Source of the DNA: Galbitalea sp036491035
Lineage (GTDB): Bacteria; Actinomycetota; Actinomycetes; Actinomycetales; Microbacteriaceae
Assembly: GCA_036491035.1 (NCBI GenBank)
Contig: DASXCU010000150.1
Coordinates: 1-64,000 of the forward strand
Reading direction: 5' to 3'
DNA: 64,000 nt
Every line of letters starts with the position of its first letter. Position 1 is the stretch's first letter. Positions 42,682-51,442 of this stretch are shown here, in pieces. The position numbers and the translations under genes were made by a program. A model generated the notes under the pieces. It searched no databases. It was not told the DNA's origin and saw only the letters and a program-made list of their open reading frames with translations.

Positions 42682-43455
42682 ATGCTTGCCGAGCTGGTCG
42701 CCGGGGCTCTCGAAGACGCTTCGGACAGGCGCTCTGCTGTCCCCCTCGCGCAGGTTGAAGCTGCCGCTACCCGCTGCGCGCCCGCCCTCGACGTGCTGGC
42801 GGCGCTGGCCCCCGCCGAGCGAGTGAAGATCATCGCGGAAGTGAAGCGCGCCAGTCCCTCACGAGGAACGCTCGCCGAGATCCGGGATCCCGCAGTCCTC
42901 GCTTCCGCGTACGAGACCGGCGGAGCGAGCGCGATCAGTGTTCTCACCGAGGGTCGCCGGTTCGGCGGTTCACTCCAGGACCTCGAGCTGGTTCGCGCGA
43001 CCGTGTCCATCCCGATACTGCGCAAGGATTTCATCTCCGACCTGTACCAGGTCTTCGAAGCGCGTGCAGCCGGCGCCGATCTCGTTCTCCTGATCGTCGC
43101 CGCCCTCGATCAGGGCCCGATGCAGGAACTGTTCGATCTGATCGGTGAACTGGGGATGACGGCACTCGTCGAGGCGCACTCGGCCGAGGAGGTCGAGCGC
43201 GCCCTGGACGTCGGCGCGAGCATTGTCGGCGTGAACGCCCGCAATTTGAGCACGTTCGGCCTCGACCGCGACCTCTTCGGGTCGCTGGCCGACTCCATAC
43301 CGTCCGGTGTCATCCGGGTCGCCGAATCTGCGGTCAAGACGTCGGCGGATGTCGCCCACTATCGCGAGGCGGGTGCGGACGTCGTTCTTGTCGGCGAGGC
43401 CCTCGTCACCGGTGGCGACCCGATCGCGACGCTGCACGAATTCCGTTCGGTCTGA
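42682..43455 (+). CDS. trpC: Indole-3-glycerol phosphate synthase
   Basis: A 257-residue TIM-barrel enzyme closing CdRP to indole-3-glycerol phosphate. Motifs: KIIAEVKRASPSRG (catalytic Glu and Lys), SVLTEGRRFGGS, PILRKDFISDLYQVFEARAAGADLVLLI (catalytic Lys), LVEAHSAEEVERAL, VGVNARNL and the phosphate loop AESAVKT. The ATG at 42682 (MLAELVAGALEDA) is chosen by comparison with the family; it has no good ribosome-binding site, so coupling to the upstream small gene, 20 bases away, is likely. It is monofunctional, with no TrpF domain. Confidence 0.95.
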   Translation: MLAELVAGALEDASDRRSAVPLAQVEAAATRCAPALDVLAALAPAERVKIIAEVKRASPSRGTLAEIRDPAVLASAYETGGASAISVLTEGRRFGGSLQDLELVRATVSIPILRKDFISDLYQVFEARAAGADLVLLIVAALDQGPMQELFDLIGELGMTALVEAHSAEEVERALDVGASIVGVNARNLSTFGLDRDLFGSLADSIPSGVIRVAESAVKTSADVAHYREAGADVVLVGEALVTGGDPIATLHEFRSV

Positions 43456-43468
43456 AAAGGACACTCCC

Positions 43469-44731
43469 ATGGCATTGCGTGACCAGCTCGGCCCGTATTT
43501 CGGTGAATACGGCGGCCGCTTCGTTCCCGAATCCCTGATTGCCGCGCTGGACGAGCTCGATGCCGCCTATCAGGCCGCACGCGTCGATCCGGCGTTCCAG
43601 GCCGAGCTCCTGGAGCTGCAGAAGACGTATACCGGTCGGCCCTCGATCATCACCGAAGTGCCTCGGTTCGCACAGCACGCCGGCGGTGCCAGGGTGATCC
43701 TTAAGCGCGAGGACTTGAATCACACGGGCTCCCACAAGATCAACAACGTCCTGGGGCAGGCGCTCGTCGCCCGTCGACTCGGCAAGAAGCGTCTGATCGC
43801 AGAGACGGGTGCGGGGCAGCACGGAGTCGCCACGGCGACGGCTGCGGCGCTGTTCGGCATGGAGTGCGTCGTCTACATGGGCGAGGTGGACACCGAGCGC
43901 CAGGCACTCAATGTGGCTCGCATGCGCCTGCTGGGCGCGACGGTCATCCCCGTGACGACCGGGTCCCGCACGCTGAAAGATGCGATCAACGACGCGCTTC
44001 GCGACTGGGTCGCCAACGTCGACACCACGCACTACCTGCTCGGGACAGTGGCCGGGCCGCATCCGTTCCCGGTCATGGTCCGCGACTTCCACAAGGTCAT
44101 CGGTGAGGAGGCGCGGGCGCAGGTGCTCGAGCTGACGGGGGTCCTTCCCGACGCGGTCACGGCCTGCGTTGGAGGCGGTAGCAACGCGATGGGCATCTTC
44201 CACGCCTTCCTGGATGACCCGGGCGTCGCGCTGTATGGGTACGAGGCTGCGGGCGAGGGGCATCTGACGGAGCGTCACGCCGCGACCCTCACGCGCGGTC
44301 GCCCCGGTGTACTGCACGGTGCGCGGAGCTACCTGCTCCAGGACGAGGACGGCCAGACGATCGAATCGCACTCCATCTCGGCCGGCCTCGACTATCCGGG
44401 CGTCGGGCCGGAACACGCCTGGCTCTCCGACATCGGTCGCGCGACGTACCTGCCGATTACCGACGACGAGGCCATGCAGGCTCTCCGGCTGCTCAGTCTG
44501 ACCGAGGGAATCATTCCCGCCATCGAGTCCGCCCACGCACTGGCCGGCACGATCAAGCTGGGCAGGGAACTTGGCGGCGGCTCGACCATCCTCGTCAATC
44601 TGAGCGGGCGCGGCGACAAAGACATGGAGACCGCGGGAAAGTACTTCGACATCCTCGATGCCGCCGCCCTGGCGGACCAGGATGTCGCTCCCGTCCGGCC
44701 CGACGAGCTCGGAACGGGAGCGAGCGAATGA
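43469..44731 (+). CDS. trpB: Tryptophan synthase beta chain
   Basis: A 420-residue PLP enzyme condensing indole with serine. The PLP lysine is Lys90 in HTGSHKIN. Other motifs are GPYFGEYGGRFVPESL, AETGAGQHGVATATAAALFG, the phosphate loop CVGGGSNAMGIFHAF and NLSGRGDKDMETA. It is the TrpB1 type that pairs with TrpA. The ATG at 43469 is preceded by AAAAGGA; the frame is open 54 residues further upstream, but that region is the trpC 3' end. It overlaps trpA by four bases. Confidence 0.97.
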   Translation: MALRDQLGPYFGEYGGRFVPESLIAALDELDAAYQAARVDPAFQAELLELQKTYTGRPSIITEVPRFAQHAGGARVILKREDLNHTGSHKINNVLGQALVARRLGKKRLIAETGAGQHGVATATAAALFGMECVVYMGEVDTERQALNVARMRLLGATVIPVTTGSRTLKDAINDALRDWVANVDTTHYLLGTVAGPHPFPVMVRDFHKVIGEEARAQVLELTGVLPDAVTACVGGGSNAMGIFHAFLDDPGVALYGYEAAGEGHLTERHAATLTRGRPGVLHGARSYLLQDEDGQTIESHSISAGLDYPGVGPEHAWLSDIGRATYLPITDDEAMQALRLLSLTEGIIPAIESAHALAGTIKLGRELGGGSTILVNLSGRGDKDMETAGKYFDILDAAALADQDVAPVRPDELGTGASE

Positions 44732-45522
44732 GCCGCGTCGCGGATGTCATCGCCGCGCGGAAGGCCGAGGGCAGTGGCGCGCTGATCGGGTATCTCCCGG
44801 TCGGCTACCCCGATCTCGCCACCAGCATCGAAGCTGCGGTGGCGCTGGCAGAAAACGGCGTGGACGCCATCGAACTCGGTCTTCCGTACTCGGATCCCGT
44901 CATGGATGGCGTCGTCATCCAGCAGGCGACCCAGGCGGCCCTCGCCGGTGGGTTTCGGTTGCGCCACGGATTCGAGGCCGTCGCGGCTATCACCGCGCGC
45001 GTCGAGACCCCGGTGCTGCTGATGACGTACTGGAACCCGGTCGTGCAGTTCGGCGTCGATCGGTTCGCCGACGAACTCGTGGCTGCGGGCGGAGCCGGAC
45101 TGATCACGCCGGACCTGATCCCGGACGAGGCGGCCGACTGGCTCGCCACCTCGGACCGCACCGATCTCGACCGCGTCTTTCTCGCGGCACCGTCCTCGAC
45201 CGACGCGCGGCTGCGGCAGGCCGTCGAACGAAGTCGGGGATTCGTGTACGCGGTCTCGACCATGGGAATCACCGGCGCACGCACCGATGTCGATCGGGCG
45301 GCGCGAGGGCTCGTCTCCCGGCTGCGCGCGGTGGGCGCAACGAGCACCTGTGTCGGGCTCGGAATTTCCACGCCCGAACAGGTTCGGGAGGTTATCGAAT
45401 ACGCCGACGGCGCCATCGTCGGCTCCCTGCTGGTCAAAGCACTCGCCGACGGGGGAGTGGATGCGGTCGGTGCGGCCGCCGCGCGGCTGGCGACGGGCAA
45501 AACCCGAGCTTCGGCGCATTAG
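44728..45522 (+). CDS. trpA: Tryptophan synthase alpha chain
   Basis: A 264-residue TIM-barrel lyase releasing indole from indole-3-glycerol phosphate for channeling to TrpB. The catalytic Glu and Asp lie in AIELGLPYSDPVMDG. LITPDLIPDEA, YAVSTMGITGAR and the phosphate-binding GLGISTPEQVREV and VGSLLVKAL are all present. It ends the trpC-trpB-trpA cluster, and lgt follows after about 55 bases. Confidence 0.97.
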   Translation: MSRVADVIAARKAEGSGALIGYLPVGYPDLATSIEAAVALAENGVDAIELGLPYSDPVMDGVVIQQATQAALAGGFRLRHGFEAVAAITARVETPVLLMTYWNPVVQFGVDRFADELVAAGGAGLITPDLIPDEAADWLATSDRTDLDRVFLAAPSSTDARLRQAVERSRGFVYAVSTMGITGARTDVDRAARGLVSRLRAVGATSTCVGLGISTPEQVREVIEYADGAIVGSLLVKALADGGVDAVGAAAARLATGKTRASAH

Positions 45523-45577
45523 GCTTGCCTAGTTCTCCTGTCGAGAGCCAGATCCCGGTTTGAAAGGCGTTGGTTCG

Positions 45578-46612
45578 TTGTACGCTTCGCAGCTGTTCGT
45601 CCCCCTGAGCATTCCCAGTCCGCCGAAGGCCTGGGCCGACATTTACATCCCGCTCGGCTGGATCCACAACATCATTCCGGCGATCGGCGCGGACTACCGC
45701 CTCGACATCAAGACCTACGCCCTCTGCCTGCTGGCCGGCATTATTGCGGCGGTCATCGTGACCTCACGTCGACTGATATCACGGGGCGCCGAACCGGGTG
45801 TGGTTCTCGACATCGCCATCCCCGCCGTCGTGCTCGGCATCATCGGTGCGCGGACGTACCACGTCTTCACGCACTACAACGACTACTTCGGCCCCGGCAA
45901 AGACCCGATGACCGCCTTCTACATCTGGCAGGGCGGAATCGCGATCTTCGGCTCGCTGCTGGGCGGGGCGCTCGGCGTGTACATCGGCTGCCGCATCACC
46001 GGCATCCGGTTCTGGAGCTTCGCGGATGCTCTCGCGCCCGGCCTCATCCTCGCCCAGGCGATGGGTCGCTTCGGCAACTATTTCAACCACGAGCTGTATG
46101 GCCAGCCGACGACGCTCCCGTGGGGCCTCCAGATCGAGTCGAGCAACGCCGCCTACCCGATCGGGTTGCCCGCCGGAACGCTGTTCCATCCGACGTTCCT
46201 CTACGAGATCATCTGGAACCTGCTGGTTCTGACGACGTTGCTTCTCGTCGAACGTCACGACCACTTCCGCTGGGGCAAACTGATCGCCCTCTACTTCATC
46301 TTCTACGGCATCGGCCGCGTCTGGTTCGAGTCGATCCGCATCGACCCGAGCCAGGTATACCTGGGGCTTCGATCCAACGTCTGGGGAGCGCTGTTCGCCA
46401 TCGCTCTGGGCATCGTGATCTTCATAGTGCAGTCGCGCCGCCATCCCGGCATCGAGCCAAGTGTGTACCGGCCCGGCAAGGAGTGGTCGCCGAGCGCTTC
46501 TGCGGTAGACTCGCCAGAGACCTATTCGGATAGCGATGACGACAATGATGCCGCCGAGAAGCCCGATAGGTCAGTGAAAAGCAGCACCGCCACAAGCGGC
46601 GCAAGCGTCTGA
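45578..46612 (+). CDS. lgt: Prolipoprotein diacylglyceryl transferase
   Basis: A 344-residue integral membrane enzyme that moves diacylglycerol from phosphatidylglycerol to the lipobox cysteine of prelipoproteins. About seven hydrophobic segments are visible. The Lgt signature is GRFGNYFNHELYG, and HPTFLYEIIWNLLV and FIFYGIGRVWFESIRID contain other conserved residues, including the essential Arg. The C-terminal 60 residues are an acidic, disordered cytoplasmic extension common in actinobacteria. I chose TTG 45578 because GAAAGG lies ten bases upstream; TTG 45560 would add six residues (MKGVGS). Its position after trpA is conserved. Confidence 0.93.
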   Translation: MYASQLFVPLSIPSPPKAWADIYIPLGWIHNIIPAIGADYRLDIKTYALCLLAGIIAAVIVTSRRLISRGAEPGVVLDIAIPAVVLGIIGARTYHVFTHYNDYFGPGKDPMTAFYIWQGGIAIFGSLLGGALGVYIGCRITGIRFWSFADALAPGLILAQAMGRFGNYFNHELYGQPTTLPWGLQIESSNAAYPIGLPAGTLFHPTFLYEIIWNLLVLTTLLLVERHDHFRWGKLIALYFIFYGIGRVWFESIRIDPSQVYLGLRSNVWGALFAIALGIVIFIVQSRRHPGIEPSVYRPGKEWSPSASAVDSPETYSDSDDDNDAAEKPDRSVKSSTATSGASV

Positions 46613-46757
46613 GCTCAGCGAAGCCCTCTACACGGGCAACTCGTTCCTTTGCCTCTACTACTCATGGCCGCAGTTATCCCGGTGCGCCGAGTTCTCTCCT
46701 GATCCCCTGGGCCGCCGACGTCCCGACGAACTAGCGTTCTCGTGAGGACGGTAAGTC

Positions 46758-49700
46758 ATGGCTGTTTCGCCACCCTCGCCCCTGGATTCCCGGGGCACCG
46801 CGTTCCGCGCCGGCCTGCCCGGCGCCGCTTTCAGCTCCGTTCCGGCGGCCGCCGGACTCTACAACCCGGCGTCCGAGAAGGACGCGTGCGGGCTCGCCAT
46901 GGTGGCGACGCTGCGCGGGACTGCGGGTCACGACATCATCGCGCTCGCGCTCGAAGCCCTTCGTCACCTGGAGCACCGCGGCGCGATCGGCTCCGATGCC
47001 GGAACCGGGGACGGCGCGGGCATTATCACGCAGATCCCGGATGAGTTCCTGCGCGCGGTCGTTCCGTTCGAGCTGCCTGCCGTCGGTTCGTACGCGGTCG
47101 GCATGGCTTACCTGCCGACGGATGCGGCCGAGCGGGCGGAACTGAAGAGCGGTATCGGCACCATCGCCGAAAGCGAGGGCCTCACCGTTCTCGGCTGGCG
47201 CGACGTTCCGGTCAACCCCGAGCAGATTGGCAACCTCGCCCGAGAGGCGATGCCCGCATTCGAGCAACTCTTCGTCGGGTCTGCACGATCCGGGAACGTT
47301 CAGGGAATCGCGCTCGACCGTCTCGCCTTCCGGCTGCGTAAGCGAGCCGAGCGCGAACTCGGCGCATACTTCCCGTCCCTGTCGTGCCGGACGCTCGTCT
47401 ACAAGGGCATGGTCACGACCCTGCAGCTTGAGCCGTTCTATCCGGATCTCTCCGACGAGCGATTTGCGTCGAAGCTCGCGCTCGTGCATTCGCGCTACTC
47501 GACGAACACGTTTCCGTCGTGGCCGCTCGCCCAGCCGTTCCGGATGATTGCGCACAACGGCGAGATCAACACCGTGCAGGGCAACCGCAACTGGATGCGC
47601 GCGCGCCAGTCCCAGCTCGAGTCCGAATTGATCGGCGACATTGCGCCGCTCCTTCCGATCGTGACGCCCGGGGCAAGCGACTCGGCGTCGTTCGACGAGG
47701 TAGTCGAACTGCTGAGCCTCACCGGACGCTCGCTCCCGCACTCGATCATGATGATGGTGCCGGAGGCCTGGGAGAACCAGCCAGACATCGACCCGGTGCG
47801 GAGAAGCTTCTTCGAATATCACTCGATGCTCATGGAGCCGTGGGATGGACCAGCGGCTCTGGTGTTTACGGACGGAACCCTCGTGGGGGCGACCCTCGAC
47901 CGCAACGGCCTTCGCCCCGGTCGCTACCTCGTGACCGACGACGACCTCGTCGTGCTCGCGAGCGAGATCGGCGTGCTGGACATCGCCCCCGAGAAGATCG
48001 TCCGTAAGGGTCGGCTTCGCCCCGGCAGGATGTTCCTCGTCGACACGGAGGCGGGTCGCCTCATCGACGACGACGAGATTAAATCGGAGCTGGCGGCATC
48101 CCAGCCGTGGGGCGAGTGGCTCGACCAGGGCCGCATCAACCTCAAGCACCTTCCGGAGCGCGAGCACATCGTGCACACGCCGGCTTCCGTCACCCGCCGC
48201 CAGCGCACCTTCGGGTACACCGAGGAGGAGGTGCGCATGCTCATCGCCCCGATGGCGAAGAACGGTGCCGAGCCGCTCGGCGCGATGGGTTCGGACACCC
48301 CGATCGCGGTGCTGTCCGAGCGACCGCGGCTGTTGTTCGACTACTTCGCCCAACAGTTCGCCCAGGTGACCAACCCGCCTCTCGACTCGATCCGCGAAGA
48401 GACCGTCACCTCGATGAGCCTTGGACTGGGGCCGGAGCGCAACCTGCTGACGGCGACGCCGGAACACGCGAAGCAGGTCATCCTCGACTTCCCGGTGATC
48501 GATAACGACGAACTCGCGAAGATCCAGCACATCGACCCGACGCCCGGATCAGCGCTGACCACCACGATTCGTGGGCTCTATCGCGTCGACAAGGGCCAGC
48601 GCGCCATGGAGAAGCGACTCGCGAAGATGTGCGTCGAGGTCGACGAGGCGATCGAGGCCGGGGCGCAGTTCATCGTGCTGTCCGACCGCGATTCCAACAA
48701 GGACTACGCGCCCATCCCGTCCCTGCTCATGGTCGCGACCGTGCACCACCACCTGATCCGTTCCGAGAACCGGATGAAGATCGGCATCGTCGCCGAAGTC
48801 GGCGACGTTCGCGAGGTGCATCACGTCGCCCTTCTGATTGGCTACGGAGCATCGGCCATCAACCCGTACCTGGCGATGGAGACGGCGGAAGAGCTGGTGC
48901 GAAACGGCATGATCACCGGCGTCACGGGCGAGAAGGCCGTGAAGAACCTGATCAAAGCGCTTGGCAAGGGCGTGCTGAAGACGATGTCGAAGATGGGGAT
49001 CTCCGTCGTCGGGTCGTACGCGGCAGCGCAGGCCTTCGAGGCGATCGGCCTGTCACAGGAATTCGTGGACCAGTACTTCACCGGAACGACGAGCCTCCTC
49101 GGCGGCGTCGGCATCGACGTGATCGCGGACGAAAACGCCGCACGTCACGCGGATGCGTATCCGGAAGACGGTGCCGTGAGCATCCACGAGCGGCTCGCGA
49201 CCGGCGGCGAGTACCAGTGGCGCCGCGAGGGTCCGCCGCACCTGTTCAACCCGGAGACCGTTTTCAAGCTCCAGCACGCCACTCGGGCGCGCCGCTACGA
49301 CATCTTCCGCGACTACACGCGACTCGTTGATGAACAGGCCGAGCGCCTGATGACGCTGCGCGGCCTCTTCACCCTGCGAAAGGGTGCGCGCCCGGCGGTG
49401 CCGATCGATGAGGTCGAGCCCGTCTCGGCCATCGTTTCGCGATTCTCGACCGGCGCGATGAGCTACGGATCGATCTCGAAGGAGGCGCACGAGACGCTCG
49501 CCATCGCGATGAACTCGATCGGTGGCAAGTCCAACACTGGCGAGGGCGGCGAAGACGTCGATCGACTGCTTGACCCGGCTCGCCGCAGCGCGATCAAGCA
49601 GGTCGCGTCCGGACGGTTCGGCGTCACGAGCCTCTACCTCACGAACGCCACGGACATCCAGATCAAGATGGCGCAGGGTGCGAAGCCCGGAGAGGGCGGG

Positions 49701-51368
49701 CAGCTGCCCTCGAGCAAGGTCTACCCGTGGATTGCCCGCACACGCCACGGCACGGCGGGCGTTGGGCTGATCTCGCCGCCGCCGCACCACGACATCTACT
49801 CGATCGAGGACCTGAAACAGCTGATCTTCGACCTGAAGCGCGCGAACCCCGCCGCCCGGGTGCACGTCAAACTGGTAAGCCAGGCCGGGATCGGCGCGGT
49901 CGCCGCCGGGGTGACCAAAGCCCTCGCCGACGTCGTTCTCGTGTCCGGTCACGACGGTGGAACGGGGTCAAGCCCGCTGAGCTCCCTGAAGCACGCGGGA
50001 ACCCCGTGGGAGATCGGGCTGGCCGAGACCCAGCAGACGCTGATGCTCAACGGCATGCGCTCGCGCGTCGTCGTCCAGGTGGATGGCCAGTTGAAGACCG
50101 GACGCGACGTGATCATCGGCGCGCTGCTCGGCGCAGAGGAATTCGGTTTCGCAACAGCACCACTGGTCGTCTCCGGATGCATCCTGATGCGGGTCTGTCA
50201 CCTGGACACGTGCCCGGTCGGAGTGGCGACCCAGAACCCGGTCCTCCGCGAACGCTTCACCGGCAAGCCGGAGTTCGTCGTCAACTTCATGGAATTCCTG
50301 GCGCAGGAGGTTCGCGAATACCTCGCCGAGCTCGGCTTCCGCAGCATCCAGGAGGCCGTCGGTCACTCCGAGCTGCTGGACGTCGATCGTGCCGTCGAGC
50401 ACTGGAAGGCGTCCGGACTGGACCTCGCGCCCGTTCTGGTGGGGCCGGAATTCGCTGCCGACGAACCGCGGCACAACGAGCACGGGCAGAAGCACGACCT
50501 CGACAAGCACTTCGACAACGAACTGATCCGCCTCGGCGCGGACGCACTCGAGGGACGCGGTTCGGTGTCGATCGACCTGCCGATCCGCAACACGGAGCGC
50601 GCGGTTGGCACGATGCTCGGCCACGAGATCACGGTTCGCCACGGTGAGCACGGACTTCCGTCCGGCACGATCGACGTGACACTGCGCGGCTCGGCAGGGC
50701 AGTCTCTCGGCGCCTTCATGCCGAGTGGAATCACCCTCCGACTGTTCGGTGACAGCAACGACTATGTCGGCAAGGGACTCTGCGGCGGCGAGATCATCAT
50801 CCGTCCCGACGAGAAAGCGACGCTCACCGCCGAGGACAACGTGATCGCCGGGAACGTGATCGGATACGGCGCGACGCGGGGCAGCCTGTTCCTGCGCGGC
50901 ACGGTCGGACAGCGGTTCCTGGTGCGCAACTCCGGTGCGACCGCGGTGGTCGAAGGAGTGGGCAACCACGCGCTCGAGTACATGACCGGCGGTCTCGCGG
51001 TGATCCTGGGGGAGACCGGGCACAACCTCGGCTCAGGGATGTCGGGCGGAACGGCGTACATCTACCGGCTCCGCTCGGAGCACGTCAATCGCGAGTCCCT
51101 CGGCAGCGGCGAGCTGCGGCTCGAGTCGCTGGGCAGCGCCGATCTCGAGATCCTTCAGGATCTGCTGGAGCGGCACCTGGCCGAGACCGAGTCGGCAGTA
51201 GCGGGCCGGATGCTCGCCGATCTGCCGGCCGCCGGCGCGGAATTCACCAAAGTTGTTCCGCGCGACTACGCGGCGGTGCTGGAAACCAGGGAACTCGCGC
51301 TTGCCGAGGGCCTGGACCCCGACGGCGATGTCGTCTGGTCTCGAATCATGGAGGTGACGGGTGGCTAG
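46758..51368 (+). CDS. gltB: Glutamate synthase (NADPH) large subunit
   Basis: A 1536-residue GOGAT large subunit that makes two glutamates from glutamine and 2-oxoglutarate. The class II amidotransferase nucleophile is Cys44 (KDACGLAM), so a 43-residue propeptide must be removed. The FMN/synthase domain contains SMGAMSYG-like STGAMSYGSISKEAHE, GGKSNTGEGGED, and PPHHDIYSIEDL. The 3Fe-4S cysteines are Cys1141, Cys1147 and Cys1152 in CILMRVCHLDTCPVG. The C-terminal GXGXG beta-helix follows (GEHGLPSGTIDV to SGGTAYIY). The 145 bases upstream hold the likely promoter, but I could not identify specific boxes or a known glutamine-responsive RNA. gltD follows. Confidence 0.97.
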   Translation: MAVSPPSPLDSRGTAFRAGLPGAAFSSVPAAAGLYNPASEKDACGLAMVATLRGTAGHDIIALALEALRHLEHRGAIGSDAGTGDGAGIITQIPDEFLRAVVPFELPAVGSYAVGMAYLPTDAAERAELKSGIGTIAESEGLTVLGWRDVPVNPEQIGNLAREAMPAFEQLFVGSARSGNVQGIALDRLAFRLRKRAERELGAYFPSLSCRTLVYKGMVTTLQLEPFYPDLSDERFASKLALVHSRYSTNTFPSWPLAQPFRMIAHNGEINTVQGNRNWMRARQSQLESELIGDIAPLLPIVTPGASDSASFDEVVELLSLTGRSLPHSIMMMVPEAWENQPDIDPVRRSFFEYHSMLMEPWDGPAALVFTDGTLVGATLDRNGLRPGRYLVTDDDLVVLASEIGVLDIAPEKIVRKGRLRPGRMFLVDTEAGRLIDDDEIKSELAASQPWGEWLDQGRINLKHLPEREHIVHTPASVTRRQRTFGYTEEEVRMLIAPMAKNGAEPLGAMGSDTPIAVLSERPRLLFDYFAQQFAQVTNPPLDSIREETVTSMSLGLGPERNLLTATPEHAKQVILDFPVIDNDELAKIQHIDPTPGSALTTTIRGLYRVDKGQRAMEKRLAKMCVEVDEAIEAGAQFIVLSDRDSNKDYAPIPSLLMVATVHHHLIRSENRMKIGIVAEVGDVREVHHVALLIGYGASAINPYLAMETAEELVRNGMITGVTGEKAVKNLIKALGKGVLKTMSKMGISVVGSYAAAQAFEAIGLSQEFVDQYFTGTTSLLGGVGIDVIADENAARHADAYPEDGAVSIHERLATGGEYQWRREGPPHLFNPETVFKLQHATRARRYDIFRDYTRLVDEQAERLMTLRGLFTLRKGARPAVPIDEVEPVSAIVSRFSTGAMSYGSISKEAHETLAIAMNSIGGKSNTGEGGEDVDRLLDPARRSAIKQVASGRFGVTSLYLTNATDIQIKMAQGAKPGEGGQLPSSKVYPWIARTRHGTAGVGLISPPPHHDIYSIEDLKQLIFDLKRANPAARVHVKLVSQAGIGAVAAGVTKALADVVLVSGHDGGTGSSPLSSLKHAGTPWEIGLAETQQTLMLNGMRSRVVVQVDGQLKTGRDVIIGALLGAEEFGFATAPLVVSGCILMRVCHLDTCPVGVATQNPVLRERFTGKPEFVVNFMEFLAQEVREYLAELGFRSIQEAVGHSELLDVDRAVEHWKASGLDLAPVLVGPEFAADEPRHNEHGQKHDLDKHFDNELIRLGADALEGRGSVSIDLPIRNTERAVGTMLGHEITVRHGEHGLPSGTIDVTLRGSAGQSLGAFMPSGITLRLFGDSNDYVGKGLCGGEIIIRPDEKATLTAEDNVIAGNVIGYGATRGSLFLRGTVGQRFLVRNSGATAVVEGVGNHALEYMTGGLAVILGETGHNLGSGMSGGTAYIYRLRSEHVNRESLGSGELRLESLGSADLEILQDLLERHLAETESAVAGRMLADLPAAGAEFTKVVPRDYAAVLETRELALAEGLDPDGDVVWSRIMEVTGG

Positions 51369-51378
51369 CCCCGCAGGA

Positions 51379-51416
51379 GTTACGGTCCCTGCTGTACAAG
51401 TTACGGTCCCGGCTGT
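51379..51416 (+). repeat. Two 17-base near-identical direct repeats (21-base period) between gltB and gltD
   Basis: GTTACGGTCCCTGCTGT at 51379-51395 and GTTACGGTCCCGGCTGT at 51400-51416 differ by one base and start 21 bases apart. They fill most of the 74-base gltB-gltD gap. A GTG-initiated frame from 51361 to 51450 reads through both as VTVPAVQ-VTVPAVF and ends by overlapping the gltD start. The repeat could be a slippage duplication, a regulator half-site pair, or a small coupling peptide. Confidence 0.7.
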
Positions 51417-51442
51417 GTTCACTAACCGCGTGGAGGTCACCG

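Noticed and set aside
46664..46702. 12-codon ATG frame (MAAVIPVRRVLS) upstream of gltB, possible leader peptide
   Set aside because: No ribosome-binding site, no run of a regulatory amino acid (Glu/Gln), and no terminator/antiterminator hairpins that would make an attenuator.
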